Source: an uncultured Helicobacter sp. (GTDB lineage: Bacteria; Campylobacterota; Campylobacteria; Campylobacterales; Helicobacteraceae). Taken from it: a stretch of 25,299 nucleotides of DNA. The DNA lies in NCBI RefSeq assembly GCF_937906905.1, contig NZ_CALERY010000009.1:1-25299 (forward strand). The letters are read 5' to 3'. Shown in pieces: positions 15,627 through 23,394 of this stretch (position 1 is the first letter of the stretch; each line of letters starts with the position of its first letter). A program made the translations under genes and the position numbers. Under the pieces are notes generated by a model. The model saw only the letters and a program-made list of their open reading frames with translations. It made no database searches and was not told the origin of the DNA.

Positions 15627-16310
15627 CTAGTGTCCCTCCTCTTCGACAAGCACCGCACCCGCCAAATACACATAAGTAAGAATCATAAATACAAATGCTT
15701 GAAGCAATGCCATAAATGCCAAAATAGCAAAAGGCACAACGGGCACAAGCCAAGGCACAAGCATAAGCATAACAAGCAAGAACATATCATCACCCTTGAT
15801 GTTCCCAAAAAGACGGAATGAAAGCGAGATGATACGAGAAAGATGAGAGATAATTTCGATAGGGAACATCAGCGGCGCAAGCCACTTCACAGGACCCATG
15901 AAATGTGCGAAATAGTTGATTACACCTTGGGCGCGAATCCCCTCAAAATGATAGTAGAAAAATACGATAAGCGCTAGCACTAGCGTGAAATCCCACGCAG
16001 CTGTGGGAGCTTCAAATCCTGGAATCATTCCAATCACATTGCAGAAAAATACATAAAACCCAATTGTCCCTGCAAGCGGAAAGTATTTGCGCGCTTTTTC
16101 CTCGCCGATAACATCTTTTGCCATGTAAAGCATTCCACTAATAGTCGCTTCATAGAGGTTTTGCAGACCAGTGGGGATCACGCGCATATTTCTTGTTGCG
16201 AGTCGTGCCATAAACACCGTCACCACAGCACATAAAATCGCATAAAATGCAGTGATGAAGTGGTGATCAGAATTTATCATGCCAGCAAATGTAAATAGTC
16301 TCTCTTCCAT
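15627..16310 (-). CDS. atpB: ATP synthase F0 subunit a
   Basis: A 227-residue membrane subunit forming the proton half-channels of F-type ATP synthase. The diagnostic ISLSFRLFGNIKGDD carries the essential Arg of the a-subunit that faces the c-ring. EIISHLSRIISL before it and a C-terminal AFVFMILTYVYLAGA are also typical. The ATG follows AAAGGA at 6 bases. It is the first gene of the minus-strand block that continues through tatB, tatC and queA; other ATP synthase genes are not adjacent, as expected in Helicobacter where F0 a is separate. Confidence 0.95.
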   Translation of the reverse strand: MEERLFTFAGMINSDHHFITAFYAILCAVVTVFMARLATRNMRVIPTGLQNLYEATISGMLYMAKDVIGEEKARKYFPLAGTIGFYVFFCNVIGMIPGFEAPTAAWDFTLVLALIVFFYYHFEGIRAQGVINYFAHFMGPVKWLAPLMFPIEIISHLSRIISLSFRLFGNIKGDDMFLLVMLMLVPWLVPVVPFAILAFMALLQAFVFMILTYVYLAGAVLVEEEGH

Positions 16311-16523
16311 ACAAATCCTTTGCCCTTTGTGGTGTTTGGCTGGATTTTGCCCAAACTTTTCTCAATAGTTTATTAAATTTTGCTTTATTTACTATTTTTT
16401 GCATTTAGAGCATGCGTTTCTACACTTTTGTCCATTATTGCATTACCCTAATCATCTCTGTAGATTGCATTTCTTAGGAGCAGAAAAAAGGGGAGGGGGA
16501 GAGTAGATTCCAGGCAAACCAGC
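16311..16523. other. Spacer between atpB and the small Cys protein
   Basis: 213 bases, AT-rich near atpB (around 16370-16400). It must hold the atpB promoter, but no perfect -10 is visible on the minus strand; TTTAAT-like sequence near 16372-16378 is the best candidate and is weak. No RNA gene is recognised. Confidence 0.35.
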
Positions 16524-16745
16524 TTAAAACGCAAAATCGCCAGCCTGACCTTTGTTCATGCTTTTATACACGGCTTTGACATAATCTTGCCGCAGTTGGC
16601 AGCTATCAAGATCGTTGCAACCAAAGCAGCCTGGCGCTTGTGGATTATCCTCACTGGGCAGAAGTCCTTTTGCACTTTGGCAAGTGCGTAGCTCCTGGAG
16701 CCTGCTCTCTAGCTCGCACTCAAAAACATCACCAATATCACTCAT
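16524..16745 (-). CDS. Small conserved-type Cys-containing protein
   Basis: A 73-residue acidic protein beginning MSDIGDVFECELESRLQELRTC. Its Cys pattern C-x11-C in the first half and CFGCNDLDSC in the second suggests metal binding or disulfides. No TM or signal sequence is seen. AGGAAACA before the ATG is a plausible ribosome binding site. It lies downstream of rpsI after a 232-base gap, so it may have its own promoter. I cannot assign a function. Confidence 0.6.
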   Translation of the reverse strand: MSDIGDVFECELESRLQELRTCQSAKGLLPSEDNPQAPGCFGCNDLDSCQLRQDYVKAVYKSMNKGQAGDFAF

Positions 16746-16977
16746 GTGCTTGTTTCCTGAAGAGTCAAATTAAGGATAGCCAAACCCTGGTAACACAAAC
16801 TTAAATACTAAAGCCAAAAAACCAAATAATCCAAGACCTAGGATTTACATTACCAGAATCTAGCCAAGATCCATGCTGTGCCCACCCTATACATAGTAGC
16901 CTCATAGGACGCTTTTGCTCCAACCCTACGCCCCAAATGCCCGAAGCATAGGTAAGAGCATCAAATCCAGCAGAATC
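16746..16977. other. Spacer downstream of rpsI, nothing assigned
   Basis: 232 bases with no open frame bearing a ribosome binding site, no tRNA and no clear hairpin terminator. Two AGAATC copies occur (near 16855 and 16973). The promoter for the 73-residue protein, if separate, should lie here, but none stands out. Confidence 0.4.
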
Positions 16978-17367
16978 TTAGCGTTTGGAGAATTGTGGGC
17001 TTCTGCGCGCTTTTCGTTTCCCGTATTTTTTTCGCTCGACCACGCGAGAGTCGCGAGTTAGCAGTCCCTTTGGCTTGAGAATTGCGCGGAACGCTCTGTC
17101 GTATTCATTAAGCGCTTTTGAGATTCCATGTCGCACGGCTTCTGCCTGCGCAGAATACCCGCCGCCAAATACATTTGCCTTGATATCCACGGACTTTTCT
17201 TGCTTAGTGATAACAAGTGGCTGGAGAAGTTTCTTTTTGATTGCTTCATGTCCGCCAAGCCATTCATTAAGCGACATATCGTTAATTAAAAGTTTCCCAC
17301 TCCCACTACTAAGCCAGACCTTTGCGATTGCTGTTTTTCTTTTGCCTGTTGCATATACTTTTGCCAT
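16978..17367 (-). CDS. rpsI: 30S ribosomal protein S9
   Basis: A 129-residue S9 with the expected N-terminus (YATGKRKTAIAKVWL), the central GGGYSAQAEAVRHGISKAL and the highly basic C-terminal tail ending SPQFSKR, which reaches the ribosomal P site. It lies 10 bases after rplM, the usual order. Confidence 0.98.
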   Translation of the reverse strand: MAKVYATGKRKTAIAKVWLSSGSGKLLINDMSLNEWLGGHEAIKKKLLQPLVITKQEKSVDIKANVFGGGYSAQAEAVRHGISKALNEYDRAFRAILKPKGLLTRDSRVVERKKYGKRKARRSPQFSKR

Positions 17368-17377
17368 TTATGATCCT

Positions 17378-17803
17378 TTACTTGCTTTTTGTGATTTGCG
17401 CTGTGTGTGGGTGCTCGCTGCCTTGATAGACTTTGAGCTTTTTAATCATCGCTCTGCCAAGCTTCGTTTTAGGGAGCATACCGCGCACTGCTAGGTGGTA
17501 GAGCTTCTCTGGGCTTTTTTGGAGCATTTCTTCTAAAGTTTTGGATTTTGTGCTACCAAAATATCCAGAATGCGTGAAGTATTCCTTATCTTGCAGCTTT
17601 GCACCGCTAAATTTAGCTTTTGTGGCGTTGATGATCACTACAAAGTCCCCACAATCAACATTGGGCGTATAGATAGGCTTGTGCTTGCCGCGTAGTAGCG
17701 TGGCGACTTCTGTGATAAGCCGACCAAAGGTCTTGTCTGTCGCATCGATGAGATGCCATTCGCGCGTGATTTCACTCGCTTTCATGGATTGTGTCATATT
17801 CAT
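17378..17803 (-). CDS. rplM: 50S ribosomal protein L13
   Basis: A 141-residue L13 with WHLIDATDKTFGRLITEVATLLRGKHK near the start, CGDFVVIINATKAKFSG, and AVRGMLPKTKLGRAMIKKLKVYQGSEHPH near the end. The ATG at 17803 follows AAAGGA at 6 bases. It is co-transcribed with rpsI. Confidence 0.98.
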   Translation of the reverse strand: MNMTQSMKASEITREWHLIDATDKTFGRLITEVATLLRGKHKPIYTPNVDCGDFVVIINATKAKFSGAKLQDKEYFTHSGYFGSTKSKTLEEMLQKSPEKLYHLAVRGMLPKTKLGRAMIKKLKVYQGSEHPHTAQITKSK

Positions 17804-17881
17804 GGATTGTCCTTTTCTGCGTTTTGCGCCGTTGGGGGTAGATTCTGCAAAGAGATTCTACAAAGGCGAAAATAAGCGTGG

Positions 17882-17887
17882 ATTGTA
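17882..17887 (-). promoter_or_regulatory. -10 element TACAAT for rplM-rpsI
   Basis: On the minus strand CATACTACAATCC places TACAAT about 80 bases before the rplM ATG. The CTACAAT core matches those upstream of nrdB, aguA and tmRNA in this window. A leader of roughly 70 bases would remain for possible autoregulation by L13; no defined structure is claimed. Confidence 0.55.
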
Positions 17888-17954
17888 GTATGGATTTACT
17901 GAAGTTAGGCTTAAATTAGGCTATTTTTAAGTTTTTAATTTCTGGGGATTACAA

Positions 17955-17973
17955 AGAATCCAGCGTGGATTCT
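17955..17973 (-). terminator. Stem-loop after hypF made of inverted AGAATCCA/TGGATTCT
   Basis: A perfect 8-bp inverted repeat, AGAATCCA and TGGATTCT, with a 3-base loop lies 13 bases after the hypF stop. On the minus strand it is followed by TTGT, a weak T-run. It is built from the genome-abundant AGAATC word in inverted orientation, as uptake words are at terminators in some competent bacteria. Terminator function is inferred. Confidence 0.5.
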
Positions 17974-17985
17974 GGTGGATTGGCA

Positions 17986-20900
17986 CTAGGATTTGTGCTG
18001 GCTTGCGTGGTATCCATAGATTGCTTGTCCATACGCTATGCCTCCGTCATTACAAGGCACGCGTGTGTGAAACGCATAGGCGACCCCGCGTTTGCGGAGT
18101 AAATACCCTAGAATCTCGCATAAAAGCTTGTTTTGAAACACGCCTCCGCTAAACCCGACACGGAGATTTTCTTGGAGATTTTCACAGCGTTTTTCACGCA
18201 TGGATTCCCGTGTGGCACTGAAGCGCTTAATGCAATCGCACGCTATATGTGCTAGCGTGTAGAGAAAGCGGTAGGCGATTTGTGGTGCAATTTGCGCAGT
18301 GCGCGGGGATTGTGGATTCTGCATGATGGGGGGGCGATTTTCGTCAAGGAAGTCTCCACTAAGGAGATCTTGGCAGATTTGGTAGATCATCTCGCGCCAG
18401 TCAATCACCCATAGAGATGTCTGTGTAGCAGAAGTTTCGCCACTTTCATGGATAGTATATGGGTATGGTTCAAGCTCGATGATAGGAGATGCAGACATGC
18501 CAGAAGCACTTGCACCAAAATCTCCCCTAATATTGCAAAATCTAAGCGCGCAGGATTCTAGCAGTGCGCCTGCCTCACCCTCGTAGCTTGTGGATTCTAG
18601 CAGCCCTAGTATATGTGCCACACCATCGATAAGTCTCCCTACGCTGCTTGTGATAGGGCTTTGCGCAAAATCTTTGCCAGATTCTTTGATAGACTTCTGT
18701 GCGAGTGTTTGGAGTATGGCGGGGATTTGTCTCTCATAGCGTGCGATCATCGCTTCATGTTTGGCATGCAGGGCTAGCATATACGCGATACGCGCGATAT
18801 CCGCGATTGCTCTTTCTCCGCCAAGCAGTGCAAAAGGCATGAAACACCCCACGCGCGTTATCTCCCTAAAATCCCCGTAGAAAAACTCCCCACCCCAAAT
18901 ACTGCCATCTTCGCCTAGTCCGCTTCCGTCCCAAATCACACTTAGGATTTTATGCGTAGCATTTACGCCCACACGCCCTTGCATTTCGTGCAAAATCGCG
19001 CAGTGGTGGGCATGGTGGTGAAATATTTGCAAATGTGTGATTTGCCCACGCGCAGCGCGCTTAATTGTGGTTTTTTCGCATGCTTCTTGTGTATTTTGGC
19101 GGGAGCTGCGTGCGAGATTCTGGGCGATGAGTGTGCTTTGATAGCGCGGGTGTTTATCGCTGATGATAAGCGCTAGAGAAGAAGCGGAGTCAAGCGCAAG
19201 ATCCACTCTCTTGTCATCGTAGGTATTTATACCAAAGAGTGCGAGATTGGATTCTAGGCGTGCTTGTGCGCTTGGGCTATCAAGCCTGCCGATGTAGGGC
19301 GTGATGATGAGATGATATGCGCGTTTAGGAGAGATGTGTTGCAAGCTAGAGGTGCTAGATTGCGATGTGGAGCCTTTGGGGTAGGGCTGCACAAGTGCTG
19401 GTGTGATTTTGTCGTTTGCACCAAGTGCGAGAATCCCACCAGAATCTAGGGTGGGCTTTGTGTTGGACTCCACTCTTGGATTTTGCACAGATTGTTGCGC
19501 AAAATCCAAAGGTGCGAGCGGGATAGATTCTGGTGTGATGCCGCGCGCTAGGCGGATAGGGCGTATCGCACCATCGATATAGCGCATGATTGAGTCGTCA
19601 ATCCCATGCACCACCTCGCGCCCAATGTCCAAAAAATAGCTAGCAATAGATTGAAGCGATGTCAAAGCCTGTGTGCATTCTGTGATGATAGGCTCGCCCG
19701 GGAGATTGGCGCTGGTATAGATAATGGGCTTAGGGAAGTGCGCGAGCAGGAGATGGTGCAGTGGTGTGTTTGCTAGCAGTATCCCTATGGTAGCGAGATT
19801 TGGTGCGATGTGTGCTAGGGCGAGATATAAGGGATTGGCAGGATTGCTCCAGGCAAGTATGATAGGTGCTTGTGGTGAGCTAAGTGCGCTAGATTCTGCG
19901 CGGTTTAGTAAGGCGACTTCTCTAGCCTGGGGCAAATCGCGACACATAATCGCAAATGGCTTTCTCGCACGCTTTTTGCGCTCTCTCAATGTGCGCACAG
20001 CTTTGGCATTGCTACTATCACAAATAAATGCGAAGCCTCCTAAGCCTTTGATACAGAGGATTTCGCCTTGCTCTAGGAGCGTGGCAGCGCGCTCTATCGC
20101 AGCGTATGCTTGCTCTATCACCACCCCGCTGGAGTCTAGTAGGCGAAGTGGGATCGCGCATTTGGAGCAGGAGAGTGGCTGCGCATGGAAAAACCGACTA
20201 CCAGATGTCCTAAAATCCCGCTCACACTCATCGCACAGCGCGAAATCCCGCATACTCGTGCGCTCTCTATCATAGGGTAGGGTGTGCATGATAGTATATC
20301 GCGCGCCACAGAGTGTGCAGGCAGTGAGATGATAGCGATAGAAGCGCGAGCGTTTATCAAACAAATCACGCAGGCATGCAGGACAGGTGGCAGAATCTGT
20401 GGGGAGATTCATAGGCTCTTGTGCGTGAGGCTTTAGCTGGGTGTGGGTGCTAGGCGCAGTGACAGAATCTAGGATATAGAAGCATGGGCGCTGTGGTTGC
20501 GTGGTGCTGGCGGATTGATTTGTGGCTTGGTTTGTATGGCTAGCAGAATCTATGGGGGCGTATTTGGCGTGGAGTGTGCGTAGCTGGCTTAGGCTAGATT
20601 CTAGGCTTGGGATTTGGGCTTTGGCGGATTCTGGGGCAAAATCTAGGGAAAAACACTCAATCTGCGTGATTTTGGCAAATGGCGCAAGCGGTAGCATAGA
20701 ATCTACTTCAAAACTCCTAGAATCTGCTTTGTAACTAGATTCTGCTTCCCCCCATTTAACTGCCCTAGAGCTTCCTTTATCTTTAAAGCCTGCGCCGCAC
20801 TCCGCGCTAAAAAGCCCAGAGAGAAACGCGCATAGCAGGCTTTGGGCATACACCGCGCCACCTCCACTAAGCAGAGATAGCATGGAGGGTTTGGTAAGTG

Positions 20901-21102
20901 AGAGTCGCAGTGGGTAGAATCGCACAAAGTGCGAGATTTTAGATTCTGGGGCTTGTAGGCTCGGGCTACAAGCTAGCAAGACAATCGCGCAGCTTGAGTC
21001 ATTATACACGCCACCTTGCAGCCCAAGCTCTGTGGCGATACGATACACGCTAGGGCGGAATCCCACCCCCTGCACGACTCCAGAGAATCTACAAACAAGC
21101 AT
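17986..21102 (-). CDS. hypF: Hydrogenase maturation carbamoyltransferase HypF, enlarged
   Basis: HypF makes a carbamoyl group from carbamoyl phosphate and passes it to HypE for the CN ligands of [NiFe] hydrogenase. Domains in order: acylphosphatase-like N-terminus (FSGVVQGVGFRPSVYRIA); two zinc-finger units (CPAC...CTLC, CDEC...CSKC) near residues 245-320; a YrdC-like domain (EILCIKGLGGFAFICDSSN, RKPFAIMCRDL); and a Kae1-like C-terminal domain with FHHHAHHCAIL and FSGGVFQNKLL. At 1038 residues it is about 260 longer than usual. Extra Ser-rich sequence splits the acylphosphatase domain (after CAIVLL, before LPLAPFAKI), precedes the zinc fingers, and lies between the YrdC and Kae1 domains. The ATG at 21102, with AGGG upstream, starts 8 bases after the aguA stop; an earlier start at 21153 would overlap aguA. 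Confidence 0.93.
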   Translation of the reverse strand: MLVCRFSGVVQGVGFRPSVYRIATELGLQGGVYNDSSCAIVLLACSPSLQAPESKISHFVRFYPLRLSLTKPSMLSLLSGGGAVYAQSLLCAFLSGLFSAECGAGFKDKGSSRAVKWGEAESSYKADSRSFEVDSMLPLAPFAKITQIECFSLDFAPESAKAQIPSLESSLSQLRTLHAKYAPIDSASHTNQATNQSASTTQPQRPCFYILDSVTAPSTHTQLKPHAQEPMNLPTDSATCPACLRDLFDKRSRFYRYHLTACTLCGARYTIMHTLPYDRERTSMRDFALCDECERDFRTSGSRFFHAQPLSCSKCAIPLRLLDSSGVVIEQAYAAIERAATLLEQGEILCIKGLGGFAFICDSSNAKAVRTLRERKKRARKPFAIMCRDLPQAREVALLNRAESSALSSPQAPIILAWSNPANPLYLALAHIAPNLATIGILLANTPLHHLLLAHFPKPIIYTSANLPGEPIITECTQALTSLQSIASYFLDIGREVVHGIDDSIMRYIDGAIRPIRLARGITPESIPLAPLDFAQQSVQNPRVESNTKPTLDSGGILALGANDKITPALVQPYPKGSTSQSSTSSLQHISPKRAYHLIITPYIGRLDSPSAQARLESNLALFGINTYDDKRVDLALDSASSLALIISDKHPRYQSTLIAQNLARSSRQNTQEACEKTTIKRAARGQITHLQIFHHHAHHCAILHEMQGRVGVNATHKILSVIWDGSGLGEDGSIWGGEFFYGDFREITRVGCFMPFALLGGERAIADIARIAYMLALHAKHEAMIARYERQIPAILQTLAQKSIKESGKDFAQSPITSSVGRLIDGVAHILGLLESTSYEGEAGALLESCALRFCNIRGDFGASASGMSASPIIELEPYPYTIHESGETSATQTSLWVIDWREMIYQICQDLLSGDFLDENRPPIMQNPQSPRTAQIAPQIAYRFLYTLAHIACDCIKRFSATRESMREKRCENLQENLRVGFSGGVFQNKLLCEILGYLLRKRGVAYAFHTRVPCNDGGIAYGQAIYGYHASQHKS

Positions 21103-21110
21103 TTTATACC

Positions 21111-22250
21111 CTAATACAGCTGCATACTCACGCAGTGTAAGCTTCCGTGCCACTCTATGAGTGTGCGTGCATGCACGCCTAGCACCTTGCGATCGGGCAG
21201 GGCAGAGCGCAGGAGACGAAGTGCAAGATCATCGCTTGACTCATCATAGATTGGCACAAGCAGCGCGCCATTGACAAAAAGAAAATTCACATAGCTTGCG
21301 GGTAGTCGCTCGCCACTCTCGTCATAAATCGCTGGGACAAAAGGCAGAGCGATGAGGTTATATGGCTCGCCGTTCTTGGTGCGAAGTGCTTGGAGCTCGC
21401 GCTCCATGAGCTTTAGCTCTGTGTAGTGTTCATCGTGCTCATCATCGCAGGAGACATAGGCGATTGTATGCTCATCAATAAAGCGCGCGAGCATATCCAC
21501 ATGACTATCAGTATCATCGCCACGCAGATAGCCATGCTCTAGCCATAGCACGCGATCAATCCCTAGAATCTCGCGTAGGCTTGATTCTAGCTCTAATTTG
21601 GTGAGTGTGGGGTTGCGGTTAGGTTCAAGGAGGCAGGCAGTGGTAGTGAGAATACTCCCAGCTCCATCGCTATCGATACTTCCGCCCTCCAGCACGAGCG
21701 CATGGGACTCTAGCACGCCTGTAATCGCACCTAGCGTATGGAGGTGGCGTGTGATTTGGTTGTCAAAATTTGCAGGATATTTGAGCCCCCAGCCATTGAA
21801 GTTGAAATGAAGCAAGAGATTGGATTCTGGTTTTATAGATTTTGCTGTGGCAGAATCTAAATCTAGCGCACAAGTGATTGCACCAAAATCCCGCGCCCAT
21901 GTGTCGTTTGTAGGCACAAATGCAAGTGTGATAGATTCTGTAAGGGCTAGGGTGGTAAATGGCGTAATCTCAAGTGAGCATGGCACATCTGGCGCGAAAC
22001 GCGCACAAATTGCTTGAAGCCCAGCATAATCTTCACAATCAATACACACAAGCACATTCTCAAAAGCGATGATGGATTCTATGATATGCAAGAAGCACTC
22101 GCGTGCGCGATCGATCTGGCTCGCCCAGTCGCTACGCTCATGCGGGAAGCTAAGTAGCACTGCGCGCTGGTGCTCCCACTCTGCACGCAAACGCCGTGGG
22201 AGATGATGTGTGCGGGTTTGTGCTTGATTTGGTGTGTATCGTGCGTTCAT
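21111..22250 (-). CDS. aguA: Agmatine deiminase (PAD_porph family)
   Basis: A 379-residue enzyme of the guanidino-modifying superfamily that converts agmatine to N-carbamoylputrescine and ammonia. Visible residues are NDTWARDFGA (substrate-binding Asp), LEGGSIDSDG, GDDTDSHVDMLARF (catalytic His) and the C-terminal nucleophile Cys in GSLHCVSMQ. The start at 22250 (MNARYTPNQ) follows AAAGG at 7 bases; an in-frame start at 22325 lies upstream but its leading residues do not resemble the family. It overlaps no neighbour and sits 8 bases before hypF, an order also known in Helicobacter pylori from memory. A divergent promoter pair separates it from the tmRNA. Confidence 0.9.
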   Translation of the reverse strand: MNARYTPNQAQTRTHHLPRRLRAEWEHQRAVLLSFPHERSDWASQIDRARECFLHIIESIIAFENVLVCIDCEDYAGLQAICARFAPDVPCSLEITPFTTLALTESITLAFVPTNDTWARDFGAITCALDLDSATAKSIKPESNLLLHFNFNGWGLKYPANFDNQITRHLHTLGAITGVLESHALVLEGGSIDSDGAGSILTTTACLLEPNRNPTLTKLELESSLREILGIDRVLWLEHGYLRGDDTDSHVDMLARFIDEHTIAYVSCDDEHDEHYTELKLMERELQALRTKNGEPYNLIALPFVPAIYDESGERLPASYVNFLFVNGALLVPIYDESSDDLALRLLRSALPDRKVLGVHARTLIEWHGSLHCVSMQLY

Positions 22251-22331
22251 GGCATGCCTTTGTGTGAAGATTGCGTGCAAAGATCGTGCAAAGATAATGT
22301 TAGCCCAGAGTCGAGCGAAAATCATGCGCGC

Positions 22332-22337
22332 ATTGTA
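22332..22337 (-). promoter_or_regulatory. -10 element TACAAT for aguA-hypF
   Basis: On the minus strand TTTGCTACAATGCGCGC lies about 80 bases before the aguA ATG. The 15 bases TGCTACAATGCGCGC (22326-22340) are identical to the tmRNA promoter core on the other strand. Confidence 0.6.
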
Positions 22338-22426
22338 GCAAAATCTACACTAGCTTGCTTGGATAAGGGGCTTGAGGCTTGACTAGGAGCGCGCGAGATT
22401 TAAGCAGCGTGTTAGATTCTGGGTGC

Positions 22427-22432
22427 TACAAT
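22427..22432 (+). promoter_or_regulatory. -10 element TACAAT for tmRNA
   Basis: GGTGCTACAATGCGCGCCC places an extended -10 (TGCTACAAT) ending 10 bases before the mature tmRNA 5' end at 22443, ideal spacing for a start close to the mature end. Confidence 0.72.
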
Positions 22433-22442
22433 GCGCGCCCAT

Positions 22443-22802
22443 GGGGTCGACTTGGCTTCGACAGGATATGTTCCCCTTGAGTGCATGTCGGCTTGATCGC
22501 CGTAAAACGATTGACAAAATAAACGCAAACAACGCGAACTTCGCTCCAGCTTACGCAAAAGCCGCGTAAGTTTAACTCTCTTAGGAGCCGATCATACAAG
22601 CGAGACTAGCGCGCTTGCTTGGTCGTTACTTTTGCTAGTTGCCTCTGTATCAGTGCCTGGGATATGGAGAAAGATTTGGGCTTTTTGCGCGTGTGAGTTT
22701 GGGGTCTTAGCGCGCGAGAATTTAAAACCCCACCCTTAAGCATGTCGAGCTCTTGTAGGTAGCGTATTTTGGACTGGGGTTCAACTCCCCACGACTCCAC
22801 CA
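22443..22802 (+). ncRNA. ssrA: Transfer-messenger RNA (tmRNA)
   Basis: The RNA that rescues stalled ribosomes and tags nascent proteins for proteolysis. The 5' end GGGGTCGACTTGGCTTCGAC and the 3' TTCAACTCCCC..CGACTCCACCA form the tRNA-like acceptor (GGGGTCG pairs with CGACTCC) and the T-arm. The tag frame is read from GCA at 22525 to TAA at 22567-22569, giving ANNANFAPAYAKAA, close to the Campylobacter tag as I remember it (ANNVKFAPAYAKAA). CCA is encoded at 22800-22802. The length of 360 bases is typical for a one-piece tmRNA. An antisense open frame ending here is a shadow of the acceptor stem. Confidence 0.96.
22522..22569 (+). other. tmRNA tag-peptide reading frame
   Basis: Codons from 22525 (GCA, taken as the resume codon by analogy with Campylobacter) to TAA encode a 14-residue tag ending AYAKAA, the ClpXP-type degron end. 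The preceding AAC is included because the resume point is inferred, not shown. Confidence 0.75.
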
Positions 22803-22938
22803 TTGTGCTTGGCTTAATATCCCCGTATCAATTCTGCTCTACATTTTTTCTGTTTTTCTTCGTATTGTTTCTCTGTCTTATAAAATCTAGTGTGCCCCAT
22901 GTTGCTAGTTTAGTTTATCAAGGTGCGTTGTTGCTACT

Positions 22939-23328
22939 CTACCAGCCGCGCACGAGCGCATGGCATTTCATGCAGTTGTAGTCTAGCTGCTGGAATGCTT
23001 CGTATGCGCGGATTTTGTCATTGTCTTTGAGAAATTTTTCAAGCGCTATGCGATTTTCCTTGATATTGCGGAGAAATGATGAAATGATTGGCGAGTAGTT
23101 GATGTGCTTTTCATCAAGAAACATATCGATATTAAATTTCTGCAGGGTATTGAAATCGACTTTGTGCTTTTCTATGCCCTCTTGGACGATGTCAAATTTG
23201 TTGAGAAAAAAGCCCCTCTGTATGAGATCAGAATCGCGCTGGAGGTATTGCATGATTTCGATGATATTAGAATCCAGCGCATGCGCAGAGCAGGAGAATA
23301 GTGCGATGAGTATGAGTTTTTTTAGCAT
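22939..23328 (-). CDS. Periplasmic monoheme cytochrome c with C-terminal CxxCH
   Basis: A 129-residue protein with a signal peptide (MLKKLILIALFSCSAHA, likely cleaved before LDS) and a mostly helical mature part. A single heme-binding motif, CMKCH, lies eight residues from the C-terminus. A heme motif at the very end of a helical bundle is the layout of cytochrome c' and c556 proteins. The axial ligand is not identified. The start at 23328 is chosen because AAAGGA lies 6 bases upstream and the signal peptide begins there; an earlier in-frame start at 23394 would cross the divergent promoter. Its electron partner is unknown. Confidence 0.78.
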   Translation of the reverse strand: MLKKLILIALFSCSAHALDSNIIEIMQYLQRDSDLIQRGFFLNKFDIVQEGIEKHKVDFNTLQKFNIDMFLDEKHINYSPIISSFLRNIKENRIALEKFLKDNDKIRAYEAFQQLDYNCMKCHALVRGW

Positions 23329-23350
23329 GGCAATCCTTTGGGTGATTTTG

Positions 23351-23366
23351 TGTATTGTATAATACA
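23351..23366. promoter_or_regulatory. Bidirectional promoter palindrome between cytochrome and membrane protein genes
   Basis: TGTATT-GTAT-AATACA is an inverted repeat in the 66-base gap between divergent genes. It contains TATAAT (23358-23363) on the plus strand and TACAAT on the minus strand, so both -10 elements overlap. A symmetric operator at this site is possible but not shown. Confidence 0.55.
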
Positions 23367-23394
23367 AGCGCGTAAAATCAGCTAAAGGACACAC

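Noticed and set aside
18328..18334. G7 run in hypF
   Set aside because: Seven G is short for efficient slippage, the hypF frame is intact through it, and no alternative frame of interest follows.
20136..20734. Several open frames of 60-180 codons opposite or alongside hypF
   Set aside because: All are out-of-frame shadows of the long hypF gene, without ribosome binding sites or domain patterns.
22606..22803. Minus-strand open frame beginning MVESWGVEPQ
   Set aside because: It is antisense to the tmRNA 3' end; such frames arise from the conserved acceptor/T-arm sequence and are known mis-annotations.
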